Below the pieces are notes generated by a model. That model saw only the letters and a list, made by a program, of their open reading frames with translations, was not told where the DNA came from and did not search any database. The translations under genes and the position numbers were made by a program. From NCBI GenBank assembly GCA_012728855.1, contig JAAYEH010000228.1:1-32189 (forward strand): a DNA stretch of 32,189 nt. Reading direction: 5' to 3'. Origin of the DNA: Rhodopirellula sp. (GTDB lineage Bacteria; Planctomycetota; Planctomycetia; Pirellulales; Thermoguttaceae). Shown in pieces: positions 1 through 7,978 of the stretch. The stretch's first letter is position 1. Each line of letters opens with the position of its first letter.

Positions 1-142
1 ATTCAGCCCCCAATTCGTTCCGCAACTCCTTGAGTTGTTTCGGGTCGAGAAGGTCGCCGACGTGGGCGGTGAACTTGGCCGCCGAGAACTCGACAGGGTA
101 TCCATTTAGAAAGAGGGGCATGCTGCTGGTCCAATCCGGCAT
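1..142 (-). CDS. 5' end of an unidentified gene (third gene of the esterase arm), cut by the window edge
   Basis: Only the first 47 codons are visible. The reading begins MPDWTSSMPLFLNGYP and continues without a stop to base 1. The ATG at 142-140 lies six bases after the TAG stop of the esterase gene, with GGTAGGA just ahead of it as a plausible ribosome binding site, so it is very likely the next gene of the same minus-strand operon. The fragment contains an amphipathic stretch with DPKQLKELRNELG near the cut. No family could be recognised from so little sequence. Its close coupling suggests a partner of the esterase or of the SAP-like protein. Confidence 0.6.
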   Translation of the reverse strand, partial: MPDWTSSMPLFLNGYPVEFSAAKFTAHVGDLLDPKQLKELRNELGAE

Positions 143-148
143 GGATTC

Positions 149-1300
149 CTACCGCCCGAGGGCTTTTTCAATGAACAGCTTCGTACGCGCGAACACCAAA
201 TGCGATTTCGAGTCCGGCTTGCAGATGCTAATGTGATCCGCGTCAACCGGAATCGGGATTACTCCCCCGATGCCAGGATCGGAACTGGTCGGATCCACGA
301 CAGTGACCCCGCAGGTGGATTGCGTCTCGAAGAGGACTTCGACTCGGATGCCCATGCCAATACAATTGTTGCGGAACCACAGATTCAACTGTCTTAGGGA
401 CCCATCGTGGGCCTTGAGTTCGTCGACCGTCACCGTGGTCTTGAGGATGGTGCCAAGATACTTCAGGTAGCTTGCCAAATCGGAACCCGAATGCGGCGTT
501 GCAAGGAACACGATGCCCTTGGTGTTCTGCGCGATACACTTCCAGTCCGGGTTTCCCAAGTCGCACGCATGCCGTAGTGCCTGCTTCACAACGAGGCCAC
601 CAAGGCTGTGGACGACGAAGATGATCGGGCGTTTGCCGATTCCGATCGTTTCCAACAGCGAAAGGACATTGGTCGCGCGGTCCGTCAACGGCATGGAAGT
701 CCCGGTCCAGCCGATCGACGCGGCTTTGTAACCCAGGGACCAGACGCCGGCAGTCGGAAATGCCTCACCGATCCATTTGGGCCAGAAGGCATCCGGGTGG
801 TCTTTCGGGTGCCAGGTTGACATCCCGTCGCCGTCCAGGCCGTGAACGAAAACGATATCGGCAACGCGGTCGTCGTCCGAACAGCCGATGATCTTCTCAA
901 TGCCGTCAACGTCGGGGACGCCAGCATGGGCCAGCGGAATGTCGTCACCGCACTCGAACTGGGTGGCTCGCGGCATGTAGACGGTTTCGTAGGGAACTTT
1001 GTCGGGGTCGTACTTCCTCTCGCAGAGGTCGCATTCAAAGTGTCCGTCGGGGTCGGTCTCCTCGATCATACTGTCGCACTTGGCGCACACGGCAAGCGAT
1101 GCCTGCGTCACGACGCCGACCGCGAGGAAGCAATCGAGAATGCTCTCGGCCAGGCCCTGCTTGACGCCGGTAAAATCGGAAATCCGGCCGACTCGTACCG
1201 GCTGCCCTTGGTTGGCGTGGAGGTAGTCGTCGATCGCCGCAACGTCTTCTTCGACGAAGTTCTTGTTACTGACAATGATGGCAGACTCGCGATAGTACAT
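149..1300 (-). CDS. Winged-helix/zinc-ribbon/alpha-beta hydrolase fusion (SERAC1/DUF676-like serine esterase)
   Basis: This 383-residue protein has three parts. Residues 15-70 look like a winged-helix or small helical domain. Residues 72-93 form a zinc ribbon with two CxxC pairs (Cys72, 75, 90, 93). Residues about 148-383 are an alpha/beta hydrolase: the FVHGLDGDG oxyanion strand at 151-159, the nucleophile elbow VHSLGG with Ser232, a candidate acid near Asp336, and DHISICKP with catalytic His356. The His-to-KP ending is typical of SERAC1/DUF676-type lipases and esterases, which also occur as effector domains in bacterial conflict systems. The ATG at 1300 is preferred over TTG at 1330 because GAGG precedes it at good spacing. 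It overlaps the upstream gene by 35 nt. A membrane-lipid or ester-cleaving effector role is inferred from context; the substrate is unknown. Confidence 0.8.
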   Translation of the reverse strand: MYYRESAIIVSNKNFVEEDVAAIDDYLHANQGQPVRVGRISDFTGVKQGLAESILDCFLAVGVVTQASLAVCAKCDSMIEETDPDGHFECDLCERKYDPDKVPYETVYMPRATQFECGDDIPLAHAGVPDVDGIEKIIGCSDDDRVADIVFVHGLDGDGMSTWHPKDHPDAFWPKWIGEAFPTAGVWSLGYKAASIGWTGTSMPLTDRATNVLSLLETIGIGKRPIIFVVHSLGGLVVKQALRHACDLGNPDWKCIAQNTKGIVFLATPHSGSDLASYLKYLGTILKTTVTVDELKAHDGSLRQLNLWFRNNCIGMGIRVEVLFETQSTCGVTVVDPTSSDPGIGGVIPIPVDADHISICKPDSKSHLVFARTKLFIEKALGR

Positions 1301-2294
1301 ACTTGACCTCAGTCTCGGAGCATTCCCCAAAAATGGCGACTCGCTGGTCGGTTGCGTATAGCTTGACGTGAAGCCGCCGTTCCAGGTGCGGCGAGGCCTC
1401 CAGCCAGTAGAAGTTGCCCAGCACGGACGCCGTTTGTCCCATCGCCTTGCGCGACTTCTTCAAGTCCGGGTCATCGAACACGTCCGCCTTTCGGCCCTTA
1501 CTTGTGAACGACGCTCGGCCGCCTCGTTGCGTCTCGATCGCCACCTGGCGTTTGCTGGTTTCCTTGGATTCTTCGATTTTTCGAATTGCCTTCCGCACGT
1601 CACGGCGGGTGAAGTTGCTGACGTGAACGGCATCCTCGATCGTCTCCTCGTAACGCTGGCGAATGTCATCGTAGCGTTCACCACTCGGCAGGCGCTGGAT
1701 CATCAGCGCCGCCTCGCCCGTCGCCAGATTCCAATCGAACGAGGTGATCCCGCGGGCGATCTTGTCCTCGTATGCCTTGAAGTGAATTCCGTTGCCGTCC
1801 GCTGCTGGGTCCAAGTCAGATCGCCGGAGTTCCCACTCCCGCTTCTCGACCCAAATGAAGCGGACGCGGTCTCGCGTCCACTCGACGGCGGAGAGGGTTG
1901 GTTCATCCGGCAGAACTAGCGGTCGGCGGCGATTGAAGAGTTGCTCCTGACCGATCTTCTTGAGTCGCTTGCGCGCCTGCGTCTCTTTTTTCCACGTGTT
2001 GGTTTCACCATCAGGCGACTGATACAGATAAATGTGCTGGTTTCCCCAGCCTTCGACCGTATCCAGCAGGTTCACCAGCGAGGAAGCGTCGATCGTACCG
2101 TCGTCGATCGCCTCCCGAATGCGGACCTGAAGGCCCTCCTTGTTCCCCGAGACCCTGAGGCCCTCCTCTCGAAGGAAAGCCCTGATTGCGTCACTCCGAT
2201 GGGCGAAGACGTAGTCCACGACGCGGTCGATGTCGTCCGCCGCCAGGGGTCCGCAACCATCCGCCACAGCCAAAACCAGCGATTCGGAAGCCAT
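1266..2294 (-). CDS. Unknown protein with an N-terminal SAP-like motif
   Basis: The 342-residue product is the first gene of the minus-strand arm. Residues about 38-62 (FLREEGLRVSGNKEGL and the following helix) resemble a SAP helix-extended loop-helix motif, a fold often used to bind DNA, though the match is by eye. The central part is rich in charged helical segments (RDVRKAIRKIEESKE) and in Trp/Tyr-containing beta segments. The C-terminus ends in a small Cys/His cluster (VCHHCQ). No enzyme motif was recognised. AAAGG lies 8 nt before the ATG, and the promoter overlapping the divergent operator is directly upstream. Its position beside the esterase suggests that it senses a signal or guides that enzyme, which is inference only. 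Confidence 0.7.
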   Translation of the reverse strand: MASESLVLAVADGCGPLAADDIDRVVDYVFAHRSDAIRAFLREEGLRVSGNKEGLQVRIREAIDDGTIDASSLVNLLDTVEGWGNQHIYLYQSPDGETNTWKKETQARKRLKKIGQEQLFNRRRPLVLPDEPTLSAVEWTRDRVRFIWVEKREWELRRSDLDPAADGNGIHFKAYEDKIARGITSFDWNLATGEAALMIQRLPSGERYDDIRQRYEETIEDAVHVSNFTRRDVRKAIRKIEESKETSKRQVAIETQRGGRASFTSKGRKADVFDDPDLKKSRKAMGQTASVLGNFYWLEASPHLERRLHVKLYATDQRVAIFGECSETEVKYVLSRVCHHCQ

Positions 2295-2329
2295 TGGTCT
2301 GCCTTTCTGTATCGCTCATGTGTCTGCAC

Positions 2330-2357
2330 ATTCTACCAAACAGGGCTTGAAGTACAA
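2330..2357 (-). promoter_or_regulatory. Sigma70-like promoter for the esterase arm
   Basis: Read on the minus strand, TTGTAC (2357-2352) is followed by a 16-bp spacer and TAGAAT (2335-2330). The -10 box begins inside one arm of the inner inverted repeat, so occupation of the dyad would block it. The -35 box shares base 2352 with the -35 box of the opposite promoter. The start codon of the first gene is 36 nt downstream. Confidence 0.6.
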
Positions 2358-2374
2358 GAGGTGTTTGGTACAAT
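2347..2374 (+). promoter_or_regulatory. Sigma70-like promoter for the methyltransferase arm
   Basis: TTGAAG (2347-2352), a 16-bp spacer and TACAAT (2369-2374) form a good promoter. It is a mirror image of the minus-strand promoter: same spacing, same position of the -10 box within the inner repeat arm, and a one-base overlap of the -35 boxes. The GTG start of the first gene lies 43 nt downstream behind a clear GGAGG. Confidence 0.6.
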
Positions 2375-2416
2375 TGCGTAAGTGCAGACGCATGAGCGGT
2401 TGATCCGGAGGTTCTC

Positions 2417-3799
2417 GTGGCGCTGGTTTCGGCGGATTTGATCGAGCGCGAAGGGGTCTGGGATCCGCGGATTTTCTGCGGACCCATGCTGCCGATGCTG
2501 CGCCTCGCGGAATCATGGAGCTTGTCGGAGAGGGGGGCGATTGTTCTGGAAGGACAGCGATGGCCCCCTCTAGGGGACGAGATTGGCCCGATTTACCGAC
2601 TGTCCAACCTCGGAGACCTTGAGCTGCATCTGGAGTCGGAGCACTGCGTATCACCCACTGGGGTGGATGAGCGGTGCGTTCGGGCTGGAGATATTATTGT
2701 CACGAAGGCCGCGCCGGTCCGGGCGGCGATTGCGTCGCCCAGCGTTTTCCGGCACCCCGTCGATGCCAACTGCTATCTGGTCCGGGGTCTGGACCTAGCC
2801 GACGGCACCTGGTTCGCCCTGTGCGTCAACCAGCCGGCGTTTGGCGATTATCTGGTGCGCAAGTCCGGGGCCGCGATCGTGCCCCGAGTACGAATGGACG
2901 TGCTGGCCAACGCCTGGCTGCCGCAGCGGCCGGCGGGAGTGGAGTCGCTTGCCTTCCGCATGATGGACTGCCTTGACCATCGCCTCCAGAGCGAGGTGGA
3001 GCTGTTTCGCTTCCTGGCGGACGTGCGTGCCGCCGTCGCCAGCCATGTTCCAGACAGCCCGGGGGTGAATGCACAGCCGGTCGCCACCTGGTGTCGGTTC
3101 TACTCCCCCGCGGATATTGGCGATTCGCTGGTTCCCGGCCATGTGGCCGTCAACGGCTACCAACAATACCTCCAGCGCGATGCAGGCTGGAGCCCGATCC
3201 ACCGGTTGCTGGGTGAGAACCGCTCCGGCGGCAATCGCGTTACGGAAGCCATGCCGCAAATCAGAACACTCCAGCTCTCCGACGTGGGCGACGATCTGAC
3301 CGTGCATCAACCTGATGTCAGAAGCTGGCGCACAAGCAGCCGCCGCGTGTTCGCCGACCCGGTACAAGAAAACGAAGTGCTCCTATCGGCCCTGGTAACT
3401 CGGCCGCGAGTGGCGTTCGCCGGGACCAAGCCGAAACCGGAAGTCTTTCCGACCGACCATTGGCATCGGCTGCGGTTCCGGGAAACGCCGGGCGCCTGGG
3501 CGCTGGTTCTGAGCGATCCGGCGATCCACGAACAGCTCAGTCGGCTGGCGATCGGGTCGGTTCAACAGTTTGCCCCGCCATGGACCATTCGCAAGCTGGT
3601 GCTGCCCGACATTCCGCTCGAAATCCGTATCAAGTGGGACGCGTTTCTGCGTCGCTGGCAACAGCGGCGGTTAGAGCGTGAAGACCAGTGGCGTGTATTG
3701 CTGACGGAGGCTTACCAGCTACTGCGCGAGACACATCGAGATTGTGGCCCTTGGACGCTGCCGCTGGCGGCCATCAAGAGCGAGGAGGCTTTGCCATGA
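2417..3799 (+). CDS. Specificity-subunit-like protein (HsdS-type target recognition fold), first gene of the defence operon
   Basis: This 460-residue protein opens the operon. It starts at GTG with GGAGG (2407-2411) at ideal spacing. Two halves resemble the repeat structure of type I specificity subunits. The first contains VRAGDIIVTKAAPVRAAIA (about residues 91-109) and ends in VRMDVLANAWLP. The second contains ALVTRPRVAFAG and, near residues 375-400, LSRLAIGSVQQFAPPWTIRK followed by LVLPDIPLEIR, the usual S-subunit pattern of a gated residue set before a proline-rich strand and a long helix. Similarity to HsdS is distant. It may recognise DNA or may be a sensor built on the same fold. Its stop overlaps the next start (ATGA). 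Confidence 0.6.
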   Translation: MALVSADLIEREGVWDPRIFCGPMLPMLRLAESWSLSERGAIVLEGQRWPPLGDEIGPIYRLSNLGDLELHLESEHCVSPTGVDERCVRAGDIIVTKAAPVRAAIASPSVFRHPVDANCYLVRGLDLADGTWFALCVNQPAFGDYLVRKSGAAIVPRVRMDVLANAWLPQRPAGVESLAFRMMDCLDHRLQSEVELFRFLADVRAAVASHVPDSPGVNAQPVATWCRFYSPADIGDSLVPGHVAVNGYQQYLQRDAGWSPIHRLLGENRSGGNRVTEAMPQIRTLQLSDVGDDLTVHQPDVRSWRTSSRRVFADPVQENEVLLSALVTRPRVAFAGTKPKPEVFPTDHWHRLRFRETPGAWALVLSDPAIHEQLSRLAIGSVQQFAPPWTIRKLVLPDIPLEIRIKWDAFLRRWQQRRLEREDQWRVLLTEAYQLLRETHRDCGPWTLPLAAIKSEEALP

Positions 3800-4182
3800 A
3801 CCCAGCCATTTATGGGCAACTTGTGCAGACGTTGCGGCGGGAACCGCTGCCTCTGGCGAGATTGCACGCACTGGCGGTGGACGCTGGCAGCACCTGGTCC
3901 GTGGAGCAGTTGCACCTGATGCTGGCCTGCATGGACGGCATAGAGGTCCAATCCGCCGACACGGAGAATCCTGTGGTCCGCCTGGGGCAGCGTTCGCAAC
4001 AGGACGAATTGACCGAGGCGATTCTGGACGTGGTGCGGGCGCAGGGCCGGCCGGTGCCCGCCGCGCAGGTCATGCAACTGCTACCGCGCAGGTTCACCAC
4101 GTCGGTGGAGCAGATCAAGAAGCTGGCCCGCGAAACCAGCGGTCTTAGATTGCTTGGTCCCGGCCTTGTCGCTTTGGAGTAA
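3796..4182 (+). CDS. Small winged-helix/HTH protein (MAD1-like position)
   Basis: The 128-residue product starts at ATG 3796, inside the stop of the preceding gene, with GAGGAGG just upstream; longer starts in this frame are less likely. Two repeated helical modules are visible: LPLARLHALAVDAGSTWSVEQL (about 17-38) and ILDVVRAQGRPVPAAQVMQLL through the basic helix PRRFTTSVEQIKKLA (about 76-110). Both look like helix-turn-helix or winged-helix units ending in a short beta wing (LRLLGPGLVAL). A small HTH protein beside the methyltransferase is a feature of MADS as I recall it. It is the best internal candidate to bind the symmetric operator at 2313-2398 and control both arms. Confidence 0.65.
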   Translation: MNPAIYGQLVQTLRREPLPLARLHALAVDAGSTWSVEQLHLMLACMDGIEVQSADTENPVVRLGQRSQQDELTEAILDVVRAQGRPVPAAQVMQLLPRRFTTSVEQIKKLARETSGLRLLGPGLVALE

Positions 4183-4238
4183 GAATCAACCCTGTCTCAA
4201 TGAAGTCACTCAGACAAGTAACCGTGAAGGATTAACGT

Positions 4239-6395
4239 ATGGCCGCCACCACGAACCAGAAGAAGCAGAAGCCGAAGGAACCGAAGGCGAAGGCGTCAAA
4301 AGAACCGAAGCAGAAGAAGCAGAGGGAACCGAAGCTCAAGGCGCCGAAGGAACGGAAGCAGAAGAAGCCGAAGGAATCGAAGCCGAAGGAGCAGCCGAGG
4401 ACCGAGGGGCCTTTGGCGACGCTTGAACACAATCTGGCGGACCAAGGGTTCGACCAGCGGCTGGAACTCGACGCGGCCGAAGAGGGGCAGGTGTGTTCGA
4501 TGGTCTGGGGAACCCATCGCGGGGTCGATACGCCGCGGGTGTTCTTGCTCTTCTTGCCCTCGGGGAGCTGGGAGAAGGCCAACGCCGACTACGTCCAACA
4601 ACTGTCCTGGACCCAGTCGCCTACCGACCTGGCCGACGATCAGTTTCCCAAGTTCGGCGTGGTGAGCGACGGCGAACACGAAGCCATCTTCGACCTGGAA
4701 TACCCGGCCCACCAGATCGACCGGCTCCCCAGCGTGGCCGAGATCGGCGAGTACAAGCGGATCAAGGCCGATCCAACGCGGCGGTGGTCGCTCAAGATGT
4801 ACGACCGGCTGATGAACGGCTTCAACGCCTTTCATGAACAGGTCTACCAGACAGTGAAGGACAGGGTAAACGGCAAGAATGACATTATTGAGGAAGTAGC
4901 CAAGCTGCTCTTCCTCGAATCGTTCCGCTTGCACCACAACCACAAGGATCTGGGGTTCGAGCACGAAGGGAGGAAGTTGCAGCTCGACGACATCTTTACC
5001 TATGCCTACGTGAAGAAGCATGGCAAGAAGGCGGTCGGAGAAATCCAGTCGGCGTTCAACCACTTCAAGATGCATAAGGATTACGTCGTCACGGACGACG
5101 CCGGCGACCATCATCCGATCTTCGACCACAACGAGCATCTACGGCTGGAGCAACCGCGGAACTACGAGACGATTCTCGACCTGATCCAGAACCTGGGGCC
5201 GGTGGAAGAAAACTCCGGTAAGCAGCTTAAGCCCCAGGGTACCCTGGCCGACATCGCCGGTGACGTGCTGGGCCGAGCGTTTGATGTGTTCTTGCGGGCC
5301 AACTTTGATTCCAAGGGCGGCCTTGGGATCTACCTCACGCCGGCGCCGGTCAAGCAAGCGATGCTGGAGATTGCTTTTCACGACATCCTGGAAGAGACGC
5401 CCGAGTTGCTCTCGGCCCGCAACGCCGATGGCACGCCCGTGTTCCGCTATTGCGACCCGGCCTGCGGCAGCTATGGTTTCGGCGTAGTGGCGCTGGGGTA
5501 TCTCGAACGGGCTCTGGCCCAGCTCACGGGCAAGGAAACGGGGCCGGATGCGGCCCGAGAAAAACTGTTCCGCGACATGGGCGAGCACAGTTTCGTGGGG
5601 GCCGATTCCGCCCCGATGATGGTCACGTTGGCCCGCGTGAACATGGCCCTGCTTGGGGCGCCCAAGGCCAAGATCTTCTACACGCGCGACTCTCTGGACA
5701 GCGACCAACTAGAACCGTGCAGCTATGACCTCATCTGCACCAATCCGCCCTTCGGCACCCCCAAGTTCAAGAAGGGCCAGGAGAATGCCCGGCGGCAGTA
5801 CGAGGAGAACAAGGAGAAGATCCTCGTACGCTTCCGCTCGGACCTGAAGGAAAGGGAAGGACGCGGCGGTGGGTACACCTACGAGCCGTCGGTCGCCGGG
5901 TTGGCCATGGGGGGCAATCCGAACAGTAAGGGGGTGTGGAACCCGGTGAAGCCCACGAGCATCGACCCGGCGGTGCTTTTTCTCGATCGGTGCCTGCAAC
6001 TACTGAAGCCGGGTGGTCGGCTGCTGATCATCCAACCGGACGGCGTTCTCTGCAACAGTGGGGACCGGTACGTCCGCGAGTACATAATGGGGAAGAAGGA
6101 TGCTGAGACCGGCCAGTTCCACGGCGGCAAGGCGATCGTCAAGGCGGTGATCAGCTTGCCGTCTGACACGTTCAAGCTTTCCGGGACGGGGGCGAAGACG
6201 AGCATCCTTTACCTGCAGAAGCGGCATGCCCGCGACGATGACCCGACGAAGTTCGCCGACGAACCGCAGACCGACGTCTTCATGGCCGTGGCCGACACGC
6301 TGGGCTACGAGGTGAAGAACAACGTTGAGGACTACAGTTCAGGCGTGTCGAATGACTTGGCGAAGATCACGGGCTCGTACGTAAGGGGTGAATGA
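4239..6395 (+). CDS. N6-adenine DNA methyltransferase (HsdM-like) with a Lys/Pro-rich N-terminal tail
   Basis: This 718-residue protein should transfer methyl groups from S-adenosylmethionine to adenine in DNA and so mark self DNA. Motif I is DPACGS at residues 406-411, here followed by YGFG. The catalytic motif is NPPF at 502-505. Between them and upstream is the HsdM-type core (IAGDVLGRAFDVFLR, then GIYLTPAPVK) and a long helical N-terminal domain. Residues 8-57 are an odd low-complexity tail made almost only of Lys, Pro, Glu, Gln, Ala, Ser and Arg. The encoding DNA is a purine-rich series of degenerate GAAGCN/AAG-type repeats. An AAGGAT ribosome site precedes the ATG. Its stop overlaps the start of the HsdS-type gene, as expected of an M-S pair. 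Confidence 0.93.
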   Translation: MAATTNQKKQKPKEPKAKASKEPKQKKQREPKLKAPKERKQKKPKESKPKEQPRTEGPLATLEHNLADQGFDQRLELDAAEEGQVCSMVWGTHRGVDTPRVFLLFLPSGSWEKANADYVQQLSWTQSPTDLADDQFPKFGVVSDGEHEAIFDLEYPAHQIDRLPSVAEIGEYKRIKADPTRRWSLKMYDRLMNGFNAFHEQVYQTVKDRVNGKNDIIEEVAKLLFLESFRLHHNHKDLGFEHEGRKLQLDDIFTYAYVKKHGKKAVGEIQSAFNHFKMHKDYVVTDDAGDHHPIFDHNEHLRLEQPRNYETILDLIQNLGPVEENSGKQLKPQGTLADIAGDVLGRAFDVFLRANFDSKGGLGIYLTPAPVKQAMLEIAFHDILEETPELLSARNADGTPVFRYCDPACGSYGFGVVALGYLERALAQLTGKETGPDAAREKLFRDMGEHSFVGADSAPMMVTLARVNMALLGAPKAKIFYTRDSLDSDQLEPCSYDLICTNPPFGTPKFKKGQENARRQYEENKEKILVRFRSDLKEREGRGGGYTYEPSVAGLAMGGNPNSKGVWNPVKPTSIDPAVLFLDRCLQLLKPGGRLLIIQPDGVLCNSGDRYVREYIMGKKDAETGQFHGGKAIVKAVISLPSDTFKLSGTGAKTSILYLQKRHARDDDPTKFADEPQTDVFMAVADTLGYEVKNNVEDYSSGVSNDLAKITGSYVRGE

Positions 6396-7978
6396 TGACT
6401 GCGACATTCGCCAAGCTAAGTGGCGCTATGCTCACCGATCGCATCGACGCGACGTACTACCGCCCTGAGTACATTGCGAACGAGATGCGCTTGCGGCGCT
6501 CAGGGCTTGACATTGTGCCACTGAGTTCGCTGGTGAAGTCAGGACGCAGGGCTGTTTACTTCGACACTTCGACGCTCGAAGGAGCAGCCGCGCCGTCAGA
6601 TTGGCTCCCTTTTCTGACGGCTGATGACTTTGGTGCAGATGGCTTCTTCTTGAATCTCAATGCGCGCCGGCGAGTCTCACCAGGTTTCGCAGCACGCTAT
6701 CCGAATGGCCTGCTACGTGCCAACGAATTACTTGTCAAGGTCAAAGGGCCCAATCAAATCACCGCTTACAACGAGTGCGAACCTGATCAGGCTGTGCTCG
6801 TTAGTGGTACGATTTGGGGCGCACTGGTTCGTCGCGAGTGCGTCGATCCGTATTATCTAGTCACTGCCCTATCGAGCGAATACGCCGCAACTGCCAGGAC
6901 ACGACTGAGGACGAATCTGAACGTCGAGTTCTTATCCTCTACCGATCTAATGTCGCTCGATCTGCCGTTACCGCAATCGAAGGACGTGCAGAAGTACATC
7001 GGCGATAAGGTGCGTCATGCGGCGCGGCTGCGAGCATTGACTTTCAGGCTCGATCGGACGGTCTTGCAGTACTTTGATACCTATAAAGGATCGCTGAACG
7101 GCCGCAAACACAGTTGGCGAATTGAAGGGGTGGCCATCGATCCCTACCGTATCAATGCGCCGCACTACGATTACGTCGTTCTGGAAATGCTATCTTATGC
7201 GCGGACCATAACTCGACTTGTACCGTTGCGGGACATCGTTGCAGACGACGACATTTCTGGCGGCGCCACACCCTTGGGAGCAAATTACGGAGCCGATGGC
7301 GTTTTCTTCGCCCGAGTTCAGAACGTCAGTACCCTTCGCATCGATCGCTCCGATGCGGCTTACCTCAATTCCGACCAGGATGAGGAATTGCGGCGCAGTC
7401 GCTGCCGTGCGAATGACATTATCCTCACCATTACCGGCTATCCAGGCTCGGCCGCAGTCGTTTCTGAGGAAGATTTGCCGCTCAACATCAACCAGCATTC
7501 CGTCCGTTTTGCGGTCAAGGAAGAATGGTATCCGGGATTTGTAGCAGCGGCAATCAATAGTGACTTCGGTCGACGCCAGGTAGATCGACTCGCGATAGGA
7601 GGGACGAGGGACGCTCTTGACTATCCATCGGTGAAATCGCTTCTCATTCCCGAGTCACCCCGTTCCGACCGTCAACGGATAGACAACCTCGTTGAAGTGT
7701 CCAACCGAGCATTGCGATGTGCTGGGCGGCTCACCATGGCAGCCAAGATGCTCGTCGAGGCGTTGATTGAGGGCCGCATTTCCGAAGCTGAACTGATTAG
7801 CGCGCAGCAATCGCTAGAGCGCGGTGACGAGGAATGCGACCGCGCAGTCCTGTCGCGGCTGACTCAGGCTGGCGCGGACGTTGCCGACAAGCCGGGGCTG
7901 TTTCCCGATCTGGACGCTCTGTACGAGGCGATTGAGGATTCCCAGCGCACCGAGACCTGCAACGGAGATGCGACATGA
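6392..7978 (+). CDS. Type I-like DNA specificity subunit (HsdS) with two target-recognition domains
   Basis: The 528-residue protein directs the methyltransferase to its DNA site. Two halves are clear. The first recognition domain covers about residues 1-200 and ends in LPLPQSKDVQKYIGDKV, a typical conserved-region helix start. The second (about 265-435) shows the classic S pattern VPLRDIV, then GVFFARVQNVS, then RCRANDIILTITGYPG and the closing LLIPESPRSDRQRIDNLV. A helical tail of about 90 residues follows. Start and stop both overlap neighbours by 4 nt. The two domains imply a bipartite recognition sequence. In MADS the corresponding subunit is called MAD5 as I remember it. Confidence 0.9.
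   Translation: MMTATFAKLSGAMLTDRIDATYYRPEYIANEMRLRRSGLDIVPLSSLVKSGRRAVYFDTSTLEGAAAPSDWLPFLTADDFGADGFFLNLNARRRVSPGFAARYPNGLLRANELLVKVKGPNQITAYNECEPDQAVLVSGTIWGALVRRECVDPYYLVTALSSEYAATARTRLRTNLNVEFLSSTDLMSLDLPLPQSKDVQKYIGDKVRHAARLRALTFRLDRTVLQYFDTYKGSLNGRKHSWRIEGVAIDPYRINAPHYDYVVLEMLSYARTITRLVPLRDIVADDDISGGATPLGANYGADGVFFARVQNVSTLRIDRSDAAYLNSDQDEELRRSRCRANDIILTITGYPGSAAVVSEEDLPLNINQHSVRFAVKEEWYPGFVAAAINSDFGRRQVDRLAIGGTRDALDYPSVKSLLIPESPRSDRQRIDNLVEVSNRALRCAGRLTMAAKMLVEALIEGRISEAELISAQQSLERGDEECDRAVLSRLTQAGADVADKPGLFPDLDALYEAIEDSQRTETCNGDAT

Larger units (their letters stand above)
2313..2398. promoter_or_regulatory. Nested inverted repeats centred between divergent promoters (probable operator)
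   Basis: Two nested dyads lie in the 122-bp gap between the arms. The inner arms are TACCAAACA at 2334-2342 and its exact complement TGTTTGGTA at 2362-2370, centred on base 2352. The outer arms are CGCTCATGTGTCTGCAC at 2313-2329 and GTGCAGACGCATGAGCG at 2382-2398, complementary at 16 of 17 positions. The outer arms lie at or just after the expected start of each transcript. Both mRNAs should therefore begin with nearly the same 17-nt sequence, which includes an ATG; on the plus strand this would give a tiny MSG-stop frame. A dimeric repressor, possibly the winged-helix protein at 3796, is the simplest reading, but binding is not shown. Confidence 0.75.

Noticed and set aside
4296..5138. Long minus-strand frame (280 codons) opposite the methyltransferase
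   Set aside because: It is the antisense shadow of a gene with clear motifs, has no ribosome site and a skewed Leu/Val/Arg composition.
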